DNA from: Bacteroidia bacterium
GTDB taxonomy: Bacteria > Bacteroidota > Bacteroidia > Flavobacteriales > Flavobacteriaceae
Reading direction: 5' to 3'
NCBI GenBank assembly: GCA_030431085.1
Contig: JAUIJW010000020.1
Location: forward strand, 1-18,579
Length of the DNA stretch: 18,579 nucleotides
Each line of letters begins with the position of its first letter. The stretch's first letter is position 1. Positions 5,850 to 14,271 of the stretch are shown here, piece by piece. The translations under genes and the position numbers were made by a program. The notes below the pieces were generated by a model. That model had not been told where the DNA came from. It was given only the letters and a program-made list of their open reading frames with translations, and made no database searches.

Positions 5850-8252
5850 ATGAAAACATTCATGCCCCTTTTTCTCCTATTATTTGTAGGATTTTCAACC
5901 CAAGCTAATGATCTCGTTAAAGGATCAATTTCTGGTAAAATTGTTGATGCAGCTAATCAACAACCCATTCCTTACGCCACCATTGTAATCAAAGATAAAA
6001 ATAATAATACGGTTACCGGTGGAATTACTGATGAGAATGGAGCCTTTACAATCGATAAAATTGATGAAGGTACCTATATTGTAGAATTTCAATTCATTGG
6101 TTATAAAACCCGTTCGAGAGAAGTTAAAATAGAAAAAGGCAAAACAAAAGTTAATGTAGGAACTATTGCACTAGAAGAAGACGCTCAAGATTTGGATGAA
6201 GTGGTGGTTAGAGCCGAAACATCAACGGTAGTGCAAAAAATAGATCGTAAAGTTATAAATGTAGGTAAAGATCTTACTACGGCAGGGGCTAGTGCAGCAG
6301 AAATCATGAATAATATCCAATCTGTAAGTGTAGATCAAGATGGTAATATTAGCTTACGTGGTAATAGCAATGTTAAGATTTTAGTTGACGGTAGACCGAC
6401 TAACATTAGTGCACAGCAACTATTACAGCAAATTCCTTCAACTTCTATTAAGAGTATTGAACTTATTACCAATCCTTCGGCTAAATACAATCCAGAAGGT
6501 ATGTCCGGTATCATTAATATCGTACTGAATAAAAATGCCAACATGGGTTTTAATGGTAGCGTTAATACCGGTTTAACTTATGGAGCTAACCTAAGATTTA
6601 ACGGCTCACTAGATTTGAACTATAAAGCAGGAAAATTTAATTTCTTTGCCAATTATGGAGCCAATACGGGTAAAAGAGATAATGTAGGTAAAGTTGAACG
6701 TTTTGATAATAATTCTTTACAGCAGTTTTCTTTTGATAACGACAATACCTCTCATTTATTAAAAACAGGTGTTGATTTTTACATTAACGATAAGAATACA
6801 CTATCATTTTTTACCGTTCAAAATCGATTTGACTCAGATAATACCAGCACCACATTGGTTACTTATCCAAGTAATAATTTTGATGATATAGATCAATACA
6901 ACGAATCAGATAATAAAAGCGACACACAAACCTATAACGTCAACTATAAACGAGATTTTGAAAAAGAAGGTCATAATATTGAAATTGAAGCAAATGTCTC
7001 TAAAACAGATAGCCCTGAAGATGCTATATTTAGAGAGAAAAATAACCCTTCTGACCCTGTTCTTAATTACGATGATGATCTAGATAATGAACAAGAAAAT
7101 TTAACTGTAAATATAGACTATGTTAACCCTCTAAGTGATGACTCTAAACTAGAATTAGGTCTTGAAACTAGAATAAGAAACATGGATAATAGTCGTATAA
7201 CCACACAAGAGCAATATGTGTACGACGATCAAGGTAATATCATTGGTACCGAACCTGTACCAGATGCATTCTATCAATACGACCGAAATATAAATTCTGC
7301 TTATGCCACCTACAGCAACGCTATTAATAAATTGACCTATCAAGTAGGATTAAGATTAGAAAACTACAATGTCAAGGCAAATTTCAATGGCGTTGAAATT
7401 TTTAAAGACGATTATATCACTGTTTACCCTTCGGCTTTCTTAAGTTATAAAGCATCTGATCAGAATTCTTATCAAATTAGTTATAGTCGTAGAGTAGATC
7501 GTCCTGGTTTTCAACAAGTCAACCCCATAAGAGAATGGAGTACACCCCTAATTACTTCTGTGGGTAACCCAGAGCTCGATCCTCAGTTTACCAATTCTAT
7601 CGAGTTAAATTATATCAGAAATGTTAAAAATGGGTCTATTACCTTTGGCACATTTTACCGCATCATCATAGATAATATTACTAGAGTCTTACTCATCGAT
7701 CCATTAGATCCTAATAAGGTTATTCTTACCTATAACAATACAGATAATAATAGTGCCTATGGTTTTGAATTATCGAGTAATTATAGGTTTACAAAATGGT
7801 GGAGCGTTAATGCTAGTTTTGATTTATACCATCAAACAGAAAAAGGCGTGATTGGCTTTGACGAAATTGAGGTAGACAACACCACTTGGAATTTTAGAGC
7901 TAATAATGATTTTAAAGTGACTCAAAACCTACGTCTACAGTTATTTGGTATGTATCGAGGTGCCAATAGAAATTTACAGTTTGATGTTAAGCCCATGTGG
8001 AAAATTGATATAGGAGCGCGTTGGAATATTTTGGATAATAAAGGAACAATTAGTGCGCGAATGAGCGATTTATTCAATACCATGTTCTTTGCCTTTGATT
8101 CTAATAGGCCGTATGATTCTACTGGAGAATTTCATTGGGAAAGTAGGGCTGCGTATATAGGTTTTAACTACAGGTTTGGTAGTAATAAGGTTAAAAAACG
8201 CCAAAGAAAGAATAGAGGAAACAACGATAAACAAGGCGGAGGTTTCTTATAA
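5850..8252 (+). CDS. Outer-membrane beta-barrel protein with carboxypeptidase-regulatory-like domain and plug (TonB-receptor-like)
   Basis: 800 residues. Signal peptide 1-19 (MKTFMPLFLLLFVGFSTQA, then ND). A carboxypeptidase-regulatory-like beta-sandwich spans about 25-110 (GSISGKIVDAANQQPIPYA, then GITDENGAFTIDKI). A plug-like segment follows at about 125-230 (SLRGNSNVKILVDGRPT; NPSAKYNPEGMSGIINI), then a long barrel with GNPELDPQFTNSIELNY, typical of the OMP_b-brl_3 family of Bacteroidota. These proteins resemble TonB-dependent receptors and sit in the outer membrane; their ligands are mostly unknown. The last strand seems to end at YRF (774-776), followed by a basic, glycine-rich 24-residue tail with many Lys/Arg instead of a terminal aromatic residue. 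No SusD-like partner is adjacent. The gene is monocistronic between the phased array and a terminator. Confidence 0.88.
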   Translation: MKTFMPLFLLLFVGFSTQANDLVKGSISGKIVDAANQQPIPYATIVIKDKNNNTVTGGITDENGAFTIDKIDEGTYIVEFQFIGYKTRSREVKIEKGKTKVNVGTIALEEDAQDLDEVVVRAETSTVVQKIDRKVINVGKDLTTAGASAAEIMNNIQSVSVDQDGNISLRGNSNVKILVDGRPTNISAQQLLQQIPSTSIKSIELITNPSAKYNPEGMSGIINIVLNKNANMGFNGSVNTGLTYGANLRFNGSLDLNYKAGKFNFFANYGANTGKRDNVGKVERFDNNSLQQFSFDNDNTSHLLKTGVDFYINDKNTLSFFTVQNRFDSDNTSTTLVTYPSNNFDDIDQYNESDNKSDTQTYNVNYKRDFEKEGHNIEIEANVSKTDSPEDAIFREKNNPSDPVLNYDDDLDNEQENLTVNIDYVNPLSDDSKLELGLETRIRNMDNSRITTQEQYVYDDQGNIIGTEPVPDAFYQYDRNINSAYATYSNAINKLTYQVGLRLENYNVKANFNGVEIFKDDYITVYPSAFLSYKASDQNSYQISYSRRVDRPGFQQVNPIREWSTPLITSVGNPELDPQFTNSIELNYIRNVKNGSITFGTFYRIIIDNITRVLLIDPLDPNKVILTYNNTDNNSAYGFELSSNYRFTKWWSVNASFDLYHQTEKGVIGFDEIEVDNTTWNFRANNDFKVTQNLRLQLFGMYRGANRNLQFDVKPMWKIDIGARWNILDNKGTISARMSDLFNTMFFAFDSNRPYDSTGEFHWESRAAYIGFNYRFGSNKVKKRQRKNRGNNDKQGGGFL

Positions 8253-8270
8253 AAAGAAAAAGTCTAATCC

Positions 8271-8312
8271 AAAAAAAAGCCCTATCAAACCAAAAGTTGA
8301 AAGGGCTTTTTT
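8271..8312. terminator. Bidirectional terminator between the barrel gene and sdhB
   Basis: AAAAAAGCCCT (8273-8283) pairs perfectly with AGGGCTTTTTT (8302-8312). After one A-A mismatch the stem continues with TCAA/TTGA, closing on an 8-base loop. An A tract on one side and a T tract on the other let it serve both converging transcripts, the barrel gene ending at 8252 and sdhB ending at 8331. Confidence 0.9.
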
Positions 8313-8330
8313 AATTTATTAAAATAGTGC

Positions 8331-9071
8331 TTAAATATTGGCTTTTAAAAATTCTCTATTCATTCGAGCAATATTATCTAATGATATTCCCTTAGGACAT
8401 TCCACCTCACAAGCTCCTGTATTCGTACAGTTTCCAAAACCTTCTAAATCCATTTGAGCCACCATATTTTTTACACGATCTGTAGCCTCCACTTGCCCTT
8501 GTGGCAATAATGCATATTGTGATACTTTAGCACCTACAAATAGCATTGCAGAAGAGTTTTTACAAGTCGCTACACAGGCTCCACAGCCAATACAGGTGGC
8601 AGCATCCATCGCTTCGTCTGCCGCATGTTTAGAAATTGGTAAGGCATTAGCATCTTGTGTATTTCCTGAAGTATTTACAGAAATATATCCGCCCGCTTGT
8701 TGAATTCTTTCAAAAGAAGTTCTATCCACTACCAAATCTTTAATCACCGGAAATGCAGCGGCTCTAAATGGTTCAATGGTAATGGTATCTCCATCTTTAA
8801 ACATACGCATGTGTAATTGGCAGGTTGTAACACCTCTATCTGGGCCATGAGCTTCGCCATTAATGTACATTGAACACATACCACAAATACCTTCTCTACA
8901 ATCGTGATCAAACGCTACAGGTTCTTCTCCAGTATTAACCAATTGTTCATTCAAAACATCCATCATTTCTAAAAAAGACATGTGTTCCGAAATATCCGTC
9001 ACCTTATAATCTACCATACGCCCTTTATCGTTAGCGTCTTTTTGTCTCCAAATTTTTAATGTAAGATTCAT
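8331..9071 (-). CDS. sdhB: Succinate dehydrogenase/fumarate reductase iron-sulfur subunit
   Basis: 246 residues, normal length. The N-terminal [2Fe-2S] ferredoxin domain has C58, C63 and C66 (DCREGICGMC) with C84. The C-terminal domain has CIGCGACVATC (C160, C163, C166, C170) and CTNTGACEVECPKG (C215, C221, C225), which supply the [4Fe-4S] and [3Fe-4S] clusters. The protein carries electrons from the flavin in SdhA through three clusters to the quinone/heme subunit SdhC on the cytoplasmic face of the inner membrane. It is the last gene of sdhCAB, 10 bases after sdhA, and is followed by a bidirectional terminator. The order and single cytochrome subunit match the Bacteroidota/epsilonproteobacterial type. 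Confidence 0.97.
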   Translation of the reverse strand: MNLTLKIWRQKDANDKGRMVDYKVTDISEHMSFLEMMDVLNEQLVNTGEEPVAFDHDCREGICGMCSMYINGEAHGPDRGVTTCQLHMRMFKDGDTITIEPFRAAAFPVIKDLVVDRTSFERIQQAGGYISVNTSGNTQDANALPISKHAADEAMDAATCIGCGACVATCKNSSAMLFVGAKVSQYALLPQGQVEATDRVKNMVAQMDLEGFGNCTNTGACEVECPKGISLDNIARMNREFLKANI

Positions 9072-9081
9072 ATTGCCTTTT

Positions 9082-11097
9082 TTATTTGTATGAACGTTGT
9101 TTCAATTCAATGTCGTTAAACTCTAACTCTTCTTTGTGCAATACAGCATCTGCTGGTTCCCCTTTGTATTCCCAAGCAGCTACAAAAGCATAGTCTTTGT
9201 CATTACGCTTAGCTTCTCCTTTTTGCTCACCGTCTAACTCTACAGACTCTTCTCTAAAATGGCCACCACAAGATTCTTCACGCATTAAAGCATCCTTGGC
9301 AAAAAGCTCACCTAGCTCAAGAAAATCTGCTACTCTACCCGCTTTTTCAAGTTCTGGGTTCATTTCATTTAAGTCTCCTGGTACTTTTACATTTTTCCAG
9401 AAATCTTCTCTTAAAGCTTTAATTTCTTGCATGGCTTCTTTTAAGCCTTTCTCATTTCTGGCCATTCCAACTTTATCCCACATAATTTTACCTAATTTTT
9501 TGTGGTAATAGTCTACAGAATGTTCTCCTTTGTTTGTAATAAAGAAATTCAATCGTTCTTTTACTGCATTTTCTGCTTCATCAAATTCTTTACTATCTGT
9601 AGGGATTTTTCCAGTACGAATATCTTTAGATAGATAATCTCCTATAGTATATGGCAATACAAAATAACCATCTGCCAAACCTTGCATTAATGCAGAAGCA
9701 CCTAAACGGTTAGCCCCGTGATCTGAAAAGTTGGCTTCACCAATACAATATAAGCCTTCAACGGTCGTCATTAAATTGTAATCTACCCAAACACCTCCCA
9801 TGGTATAGTGCGTTGCCGGATAAATCATCATTGGCGTTTTATACGGATCCTGATCTACAATTTTCTCATACATTTGGAATAAGTTTCCATATTTTTCCTT
9901 AACCACAGCAGCTCCCAACTCAGTAATCTTTTCTTTACTGGCGTTTTTAATATTGTGCATTTTGGCCTGCTCATTTCCATACCTTTCAATCGCAGAAGCA
10001 AAATCGAGATACACTGCTTCACCGGTAGCATTAACCCCATAACCCGCATCACAACGCTCTTTGGCAGCTCTTGAGGCTACGTCTCTTGGCACTAAATTAC
10101 CAAATGCAGGATAACGTCTTTCTAAATAATAATCTCTATCTTCTTCGGCAATCTGTGTTGGCTTTAATTTACCTTCTCGAATGGCCATCACATCCTCCAT
10201 TTTTTTAGGTACCCAAATTCTACCGTCATTACGCAAAGATTCCGACATTAATGTAAGCTTCGACTGATAGTCGCCTGATCTAGGAATACAAGTTGGGTGA
10301 ATTTGTGTATAACACGGATTAGCAAAATAAGCTCCTTTTTTATGGATTTTCCAAGCTGCTGTAGCATTAGAACCCATGGCATTGGTTGATAAAAAGTATA
10401 CATTACCATAACCTCCAGTAGCAATAACAACAGCATGTGCCGAATGTCTTTCTATTCCACCAGTAATTAGGTTTCGAGCAATAATACCTCTTGCTTTACC
10501 ATCTACTTTTACCACGTCGAGCATTTCATGACGATTGAACATTTCTATTTTACCACGAGCGATTTGACGATTCATGGCCGAATATGCGCCTAATAATAAT
10601 TGCTGGCCCGTTTGCCCTTTAGCATAAAAAGTTCTTGACACCAATACCCCCCCAAACGATCGGTTATCTAATAAACCTCCATAATCGCGAGCGAATGGTA
10701 CGCCTTGAGCTACACATTGGTCAATAATATTAGCCGAAACTTCTGCCAAACGATACACATTAGCTTCTCTGGCTCTATAATCACCTCCTTTTACCGTATC
10801 ATAAAATAATCGATACACAGAATCTCCATCACCTTGGTAATTCTTGGCCGCATTAATACCTCCTTGCGCAGCAATAGAATGTGCTCTACGTGGAGAATCT
10901 TGATAACAAAATGCTTTAACATTGTAACCTAATTCGGCTAAAGTTGCTGCAGCCGAACCTCCTGCTAAACCAGTACCAACCACAATTACGTCTATCAAAC
11001 GTTTATTGGCAGGGTTTACTAAGTCTATTTTATCTTTGTAAGTTGTCCATTTATCTTTTAATGGCCCTTTAGGTATTTTTGAATTTAAAGTTGTCAT
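9082..11097 (-). CDS. sdhA: Succinate dehydrogenase/fumarate reductase flavoprotein subunit
   Basis: 671 residues. The FAD-binding Rossmann motif GTGLAGG is at 41-47. RAHSIAAQGGINAA contains H73, at the position that carries covalent FAD in this family. Active-site pieces are HPTCIP (H266), the PRDVASR block (R337, R342), HYTMGG (429-434) and GANRLGASAL with R463. It catalyses succinate/fumarate interconversion in the cytoplasm as part of the TCA cycle and respiratory complex II. The length and the C-terminal extension rich in charged residues fit the long SdhA of the class with a single fused cytochrome b subunit. It lies 7 bases after sdhC and 10 before sdhB, a tight operon. The direction in vivo (oxidation or fumarate reduction) cannot be read from sequence. 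Confidence 0.97.
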   Translation of the reverse strand: MTTLNSKIPKGPLKDKWTTYKDKIDLVNPANKRLIDVIVVGTGLAGGSAAATLAELGYNVKAFCYQDSPRRAHSIAAQGGINAAKNYQGDGDSVYRLFYDTVKGGDYRAREANVYRLAEVSANIIDQCVAQGVPFARDYGGLLDNRSFGGVLVSRTFYAKGQTGQQLLLGAYSAMNRQIARGKIEMFNRHEMLDVVKVDGKARGIIARNLITGGIERHSAHAVVIATGGYGNVYFLSTNAMGSNATAAWKIHKKGAYFANPCYTQIHPTCIPRSGDYQSKLTLMSESLRNDGRIWVPKKMEDVMAIREGKLKPTQIAEEDRDYYLERRYPAFGNLVPRDVASRAAKERCDAGYGVNATGEAVYLDFASAIERYGNEQAKMHNIKNASKEKITELGAAVVKEKYGNLFQMYEKIVDQDPYKTPMMIYPATHYTMGGVWVDYNLMTTVEGLYCIGEANFSDHGANRLGASALMQGLADGYFVLPYTIGDYLSKDIRTGKIPTDSKEFDEAENAVKERLNFFITNKGEHSVDYYHKKLGKIMWDKVGMARNEKGLKEAMQEIKALREDFWKNVKVPGDLNEMNPELEKAGRVADFLELGELFAKDALMREESCGGHFREESVELDGEQKGEAKRNDKDYAFVAAWEYKGEPADAVLHKEELEFNDIELKQRSYK

Positions 11098-11104
11098 AGA
11101 TTGA

Positions 11105-11782
11105 TTAATGGTTTAAGTGGTGATAAATAGCGATAAATATAAATGCGATAGGTACAATATAAGCATATGCTTTACCTAAATTTTGCAATGTTTTTCTTCT
11201 AGAAGCGCTAGAGCCCATCGATTGAAAGGCTGAGGTAAAACCGTGTAGCAAATGCAGCATTAAAAACACAAAAGCTATAACATAGGCCCCTACACGTATC
11301 GGGCTAACGAATTTATGTTTTAACTCTTCGTAATAACGATAACCTTCAACTCCTTCTATAGTTCCAGACCAATCTCCATTAATAAACTTGGTATTAATTT
11401 CTGGAAACCAAAAATCAATAAAGTGTAATACTAGAAATCCGAGTATAACTAAACCGCTAAATACCATATTTCTACTAACCCAGGTTGAGTTGGCTGCTCC
11501 ATTATTTTTGGCATAAGCCACCCCTTGAGCTTTTTTGTTTTGTAACTCTAATTTAAAGCCCATTACAAAATGAAACAATACGCCAAAAATTAGTATCGGT
11601 TGTAAACCAAATTGTATTAATGGATTTGTACCCATAAAATGAGATACTTCATTAAATAAATCTGGACTAATAACTGATAAAAAATTAATGGCTAAATGTT
11701 GTAGTAAAAATATCATTAAGAAAAAGGCCGAAAGCGCCATGGCTACCTTTCTGCCAATAGATGAAGATAAAAATCCGCTCAT
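11105..11782 (-). CDS. sdhC: Succinate dehydrogenase cytochrome b subunit (fused, di-heme type)
   Basis: 225 residues with five hydrophobic segments, at about 14-36, 58-76, 105-125, 162-184 and 206-222. Histidines H29 (QHLAIN), H71 (LFHFVMG), H120 (VLHFIDF) and H177 or H180 (LHLLHG) match in order the four axial heme ligands known for the fused di-heme subunit of Bacillus and Wolinella. This subunit anchors SdhAB in the inner membrane and passes electrons to quinone, presumably menaquinone in this phylum. It is the first gene of the operon, with a good promoter candidate 17 bases upstream. The divergent neighbour is a sigma factor gene. Confidence 0.95.
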   Translation of the reverse strand: MSGFLSSSIGRKVAMALSAFFLMIFLLQHLAINFLSVISPDLFNEVSHFMGTNPLIQFGLQPILIFGVLFHFVMGFKLELQNKKAQGVAYAKNNGAANSTWVSRNMVFSGLVILGFLVLHFIDFWFPEINTKFINGDWSGTIEGVEGYRYYEELKHKFVSPIRVGAYVIAFVFLMLHLLHGFTSAFQSMGSSASRRKTLQNLGKAYAYIVPIAFIFIAIYHHLNH

Positions 11783-11799
11783 TTTAGTTTAAATTTTAG

Positions 11800-11832
11800 C
11801 AAATTTACAAAGTTCTATATTTTAACACTCAA
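11800..11832 (-). promoter_or_regulatory. Promoter of sdhCAB
   Basis: On the minus strand TAAATTTG (11807 to 11800) matches TAnnTTTG exactly. A TTG (11832 to 11830) lies 22 bases upstream as a possible -33 box. The -7 element is 17 bases before the sdhC ATG at 11782, the same distance as the tyrS candidate. Confidence 0.55.
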
Positions 11833-11946
11833 TTTATGCAGTCAAGTTTAGACAAAGTATTAGAAAAAATGTTAATTTAGAACGAGTACAAATAATATGT
11901 GCCCCATTGCGATAACATTACTATATTTACTCGATAAAATTTTTGT

Positions 11947-12516
11947 ATGACTCAAACTACCAAACATGTTTTAAATCCAGATTTGTGGGTAGAACACTAT
12001 GCAGATTATTTATTTAACTATGCCATTACTCGAGTAGATAATCATGATTTGGCAAAAGATCTAGTACAAGACACTTTTTTTTCTGGTATTAAAGGTAAAG
12101 ATAATTTTAGGGGGCAGGCCGCTGAAAGAACTTGGTTGGTTTCTATTTTAAAAAGAAAAATTATTGATCATTACAGAAAAATAAACTCTAATAAAGGTAA
12201 AAAAGAAGTGAGGATGAACTTTTATGAGAGCGGTGAAAAAAATGGGCGATGGATTGAAGAACGAATCCCAGAAAGCTGGGGAAATTTTGCCGATAAAAAG
12301 ATAGAAAACAAAGAATTAAAACTGGTCTTAGATCAATGTATTGAGCGTTTACCAGAAAAATATCGAATGGTATTTATCTTAAAAACAGTTAAGCAATACG
12401 ATACAGATGAAATTTGTAATGAGCTCAATATATCTGCGTCAAATTTATGGGTCATCGTTCATAGAGCCAGATTACAGTTAAGAAAATGTTTAGAAGAAAA
12501 TTGGTTTAAAAATTAA
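11947..12516 (+). CDS. ECF-type sigma-70 family RNA polymerase sigma factor
   Basis: 189 residues, normal for an ECF sigma factor. Region 2 is at about 15-78, with the core-binding stretch DLAKDLVQDTFF (34-45) and RTWLVSILKRKIIDHYRK (61-78), which contacts the -10 region. Region 4 is at about 124-183: LPEKYRMVFILK, then the helix-turn-helix around DTDEICNELNISASNLWVIVHRARLQLRK. No sigma region 1.1 or 3 is present. The adjacent gene, only 3 bases downstream, encodes a zinc-binding anti-sigma-like protein, so this is probably a regulated alternative sigma factor under translational coupling. Its target promoters are unknown. Only a one-mismatch promoter-like TATATTTA (11922-11929) is visible upstream, which would be consistent with autoregulation but does not show it. 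Confidence 0.93.
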   Translation: MTQTTKHVLNPDLWVEHYADYLFNYAITRVDNHDLAKDLVQDTFFSGIKGKDNFRGQAAERTWLVSILKRKIIDHYRKINSNKGKKEVRMNFYESGEKNGRWIEERIPESWGNFADKKIENKELKLVLDQCIERLPEKYRMVFILKTVKQYDTDEICNELNISASNLWVIVHRARLQLRKCLEENWFKN

Positions 12517-12519
12517 GGT

Positions 12520-12780
12520 ATGTCTAAGAAAATGCTAATCAGTTGCGATGAAGCAACAACTATTTGTGATAAAAACCAATATGGTGAAGCCTCATTTTTT
12601 GAAAAGATAAAACTAACCTTACACTTGTTTCTTTGTAAACACTGTAAAACTTACTCACAGCAAAATAATATACTCTCAAAAATTTTCGGGCGTTATTTAA
12701 CCTCTTGTGATGACCAAAATCTAAAACCGCAAGAAAAAGAAGAACTGAAACAAAAATTAAAAGAGAAAATGCATTCTTAA
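12520..12780 (+). CDS. Small soluble zinc-binding anti-sigma-like protein
   Basis: 86 residues. C9, H35, C39 and C42 have the spacing C-x25-H-x3-C-x2-C, the signature of the zinc-binding anti-sigma (ZAS) domain (LHLFLCKHCK). A predicted helix bundle covers about 8-60 and is followed by a highly charged lysine/glutamate tail (about 68-84) likely to be helical. There is no hydrophobic segment, so unlike many anti-sigma factors it is not membrane-anchored. Soluble ZAS proteins of other bacteria (RsrA, ChrR) release their sigma factor in response to thiol oxidation or singlet oxygen; a similar cue is possible here but is inference. The start is 3 bases after the sigma factor stop, so the pair is co-translated. 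C16 and C63 are additional cysteines. Confidence 0.75.
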   Translation: MSKKMLISCDEATTICDKNQYGEASFFEKIKLTLHLFLCKHCKTYSQQNNILSKIFGRYLTSCDDQNLKPQEKEELKQKLKEKMHS

Positions 12781-12801
12781 CACAATATGCATTAGCTTTT
12801 T

Positions 12802-12809
12802 TATCTTTG
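12802..12809 (+). promoter_or_regulatory. -7 element for the cardiolipin synthase gene
   Basis: TATCTTTG matches TAnnTTTG exactly and is the same octamer as at the tyrS promoter. It is 24 bases before the ATG at 12834. The in-frame TTG (12807) and ATG (12810) overlap or abut this element and would precede the transcript start, so the shorter start is preferred. No clear -33 TTG is visible. Confidence 0.5.
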
Positions 12810-12833
12810 ATGGTCTTAAGACTAATAACAGCT

Positions 12834-14267
12834 ATGCATTTTTTAATTGAACTTAAACCTTATATTCTTCTTTGTTATTACCTTATCGTTAGTTTTATTA
12901 TTTTTCAAATCATTATTGATAATAAAAAACCAGAAAAATCTTTTGCTTATATTTTCTTAATCCTACTAGTACCAGTTGTTGGTATATTACTTTATTTTTT
13001 ATTGGGTGTTCATTATCAAAAAAACAAATATTATTCTCGTAAACGACATTATAACAATGTATTATTATCTAAAAAAACACAAAGAAATAAAGCACTTAAA
13101 AACCTTCCTCAGCTAAAAAAGAATAAACTACCCCAATTATTCTATCAGAATGAACAGGTCAATTTTACTTTAGACAATGAAATCGAGTTTCTTATCAATG
13201 GTGAAAAAAAATTCCCTGCACTCATTAAAGCCATAAAAAAAGCCAAACAAAATATTCACCTTGAGTACTATATTATTAATAATGACAAGATTAGTTTACA
13301 AATTATCGATTTATTATGCCTTAAATCAAAAGAAGGTATAATCGTTAGAGTGATTTATGATGATGTGGGTAGTGCCATTACAAAAACTTCTATAAAAAAG
13401 CTAAAGGCTGCGGGGGTAGAAATCTATCCGTACATGCCTGTATTCTTTTCTCGTTTAGCCCATAAGGCCAATTATCGTAGTCACCGTAAAATAGCTATCA
13501 TAGATAATACCATTGGTTTTTTAGGTGGTATTAACATGTCTGACCGTTATATTAATCCTAACCCTCAAAATTTATATTGGCGAGATTCTCATATAAAAAT
13601 TATTGGCGAGGCTGTTCAAGACTTACAGTATATTTTTATTAGTGATTGGTATTTCGTAAGTCGGCAAGAAATTCCGCATAAAGCGCTAAAACCAAAAGAG
13701 CCTATTAAAGTTGATGATTCAACAGCCATGTGTGTGATGGGTAGCGAATATGGCGACCGAAATCAGAGCATTATGGAGGCTTTTTTTAGCATGATTACCA
13801 ATGCTTCTAAAGATATTTTAATTACTACACCTTATTTTTTACCTAATGAATCTATTTTAAATGCCATAAAAATAACGAGTAAAAGTGGTGTAAAAATTAA
13901 ATTGATTATCCCCAAAAAGCCAGACATAAAAACGGCTTACTACGCCTCGCAAACCTACCTTAAAGAACTTATTGAATGTGGTGTTGAAGTGTATTACTAT
14001 ACTAAGGGTATGATTCATGCCAAAACTTTAGTTATTGATGATTATATTTGTACTATAGGCAGTACCAACATGGATTACAGAAGTTTTAATCTTAACGCAG
14101 AAGTCAATGCTTTTATACTCGACCAGGAAGTAGCTCAAACCATGACACAGCAATTTGAAGAAGATTTAAATCACTGTTATCAATTAAATATACAAGAATT
14201 AACAGAAAGACCGTGGCATGTTAAACTTATTTGTTCAATAGCCCGTCTTTTTGCCCCAGTACTTTAA
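12834..14267 (+). CDS. cls: Cardiolipin synthase (phospholipase D superfamily)
   Basis: 477 residues from the ATG at 12834; longer in-frame starts at 12807 (TTG) and 12810 overlap the promoter element. Two N-terminal membrane helices (about 8-28 and 38-58) are joined by a short basic loop. Two HxKxxxxD phosphodiesterase motifs follow: H217-K219-D224 (SHRKIAIID), then GGINMSD, and H395-K397-D402 (IHAKTLVID), then GSTNMDYRS. This is the full architecture of bacterial ClsA-type enzymes, which join two phosphatidylglycerols, or phosphatidylglycerol and phosphatidylethanolamine, into cardiolipin in the inner membrane. The gene is 53 bases after the anti-sigma-like gene but appears to have its own promoter, and the O-methyltransferase start is 4 bases downstream. 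Confidence 0.93.
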   Translation: MHFLIELKPYILLCYYLIVSFIIFQIIIDNKKPEKSFAYIFLILLVPVVGILLYFLLGVHYQKNKYYSRKRHYNNVLLSKKTQRNKALKNLPQLKKNKLPQLFYQNEQVNFTLDNEIEFLINGEKKFPALIKAIKKAKQNIHLEYYIINNDKISLQIIDLLCLKSKEGIIVRVIYDDVGSAITKTSIKKLKAAGVEIYPYMPVFFSRLAHKANYRSHRKIAIIDNTIGFLGGINMSDRYINPNPQNLYWRDSHIKIIGEAVQDLQYIFISDWYFVSRQEIPHKALKPKEPIKVDDSTAMCVMGSEYGDRNQSIMEAFFSMITNASKDILITTPYFLPNESILNAIKITSKSGVKIKLIIPKKPDIKTAYYASQTYLKELIECGVEVYYYTKGMIHAKTLVIDDYICTIGSTNMDYRSFNLNAEVNAFILDQEVAQTMTQQFEEDLNHCYQLNIQELTERPWHVKLICSIARLFAPVL

Positions 14268-14271
14268 AACA

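Noticed and set aside
9197..9508. Plus-strand open frame of 103 codons inside sdhA
   Set aside because: It is antisense to a highly conserved flavoprotein and has a serine/proline-biased composition typical of a shadow frame.
11836..11880. 14-codon ATG frame in the sdhC/sigma-factor intergenic region, possible leader peptide
   Set aside because: There is no promoter or attenuator hairpin to support it, and such frames arise often by chance in AT-rich DNA.
14251..14271. Upstream ATG for the O-methyltransferase that overlaps cls
   Set aside because: The ATG at 14272 is 4 bases after the cls stop and starts at the natural first helix; the extra seven residues are the cls frame read differently.
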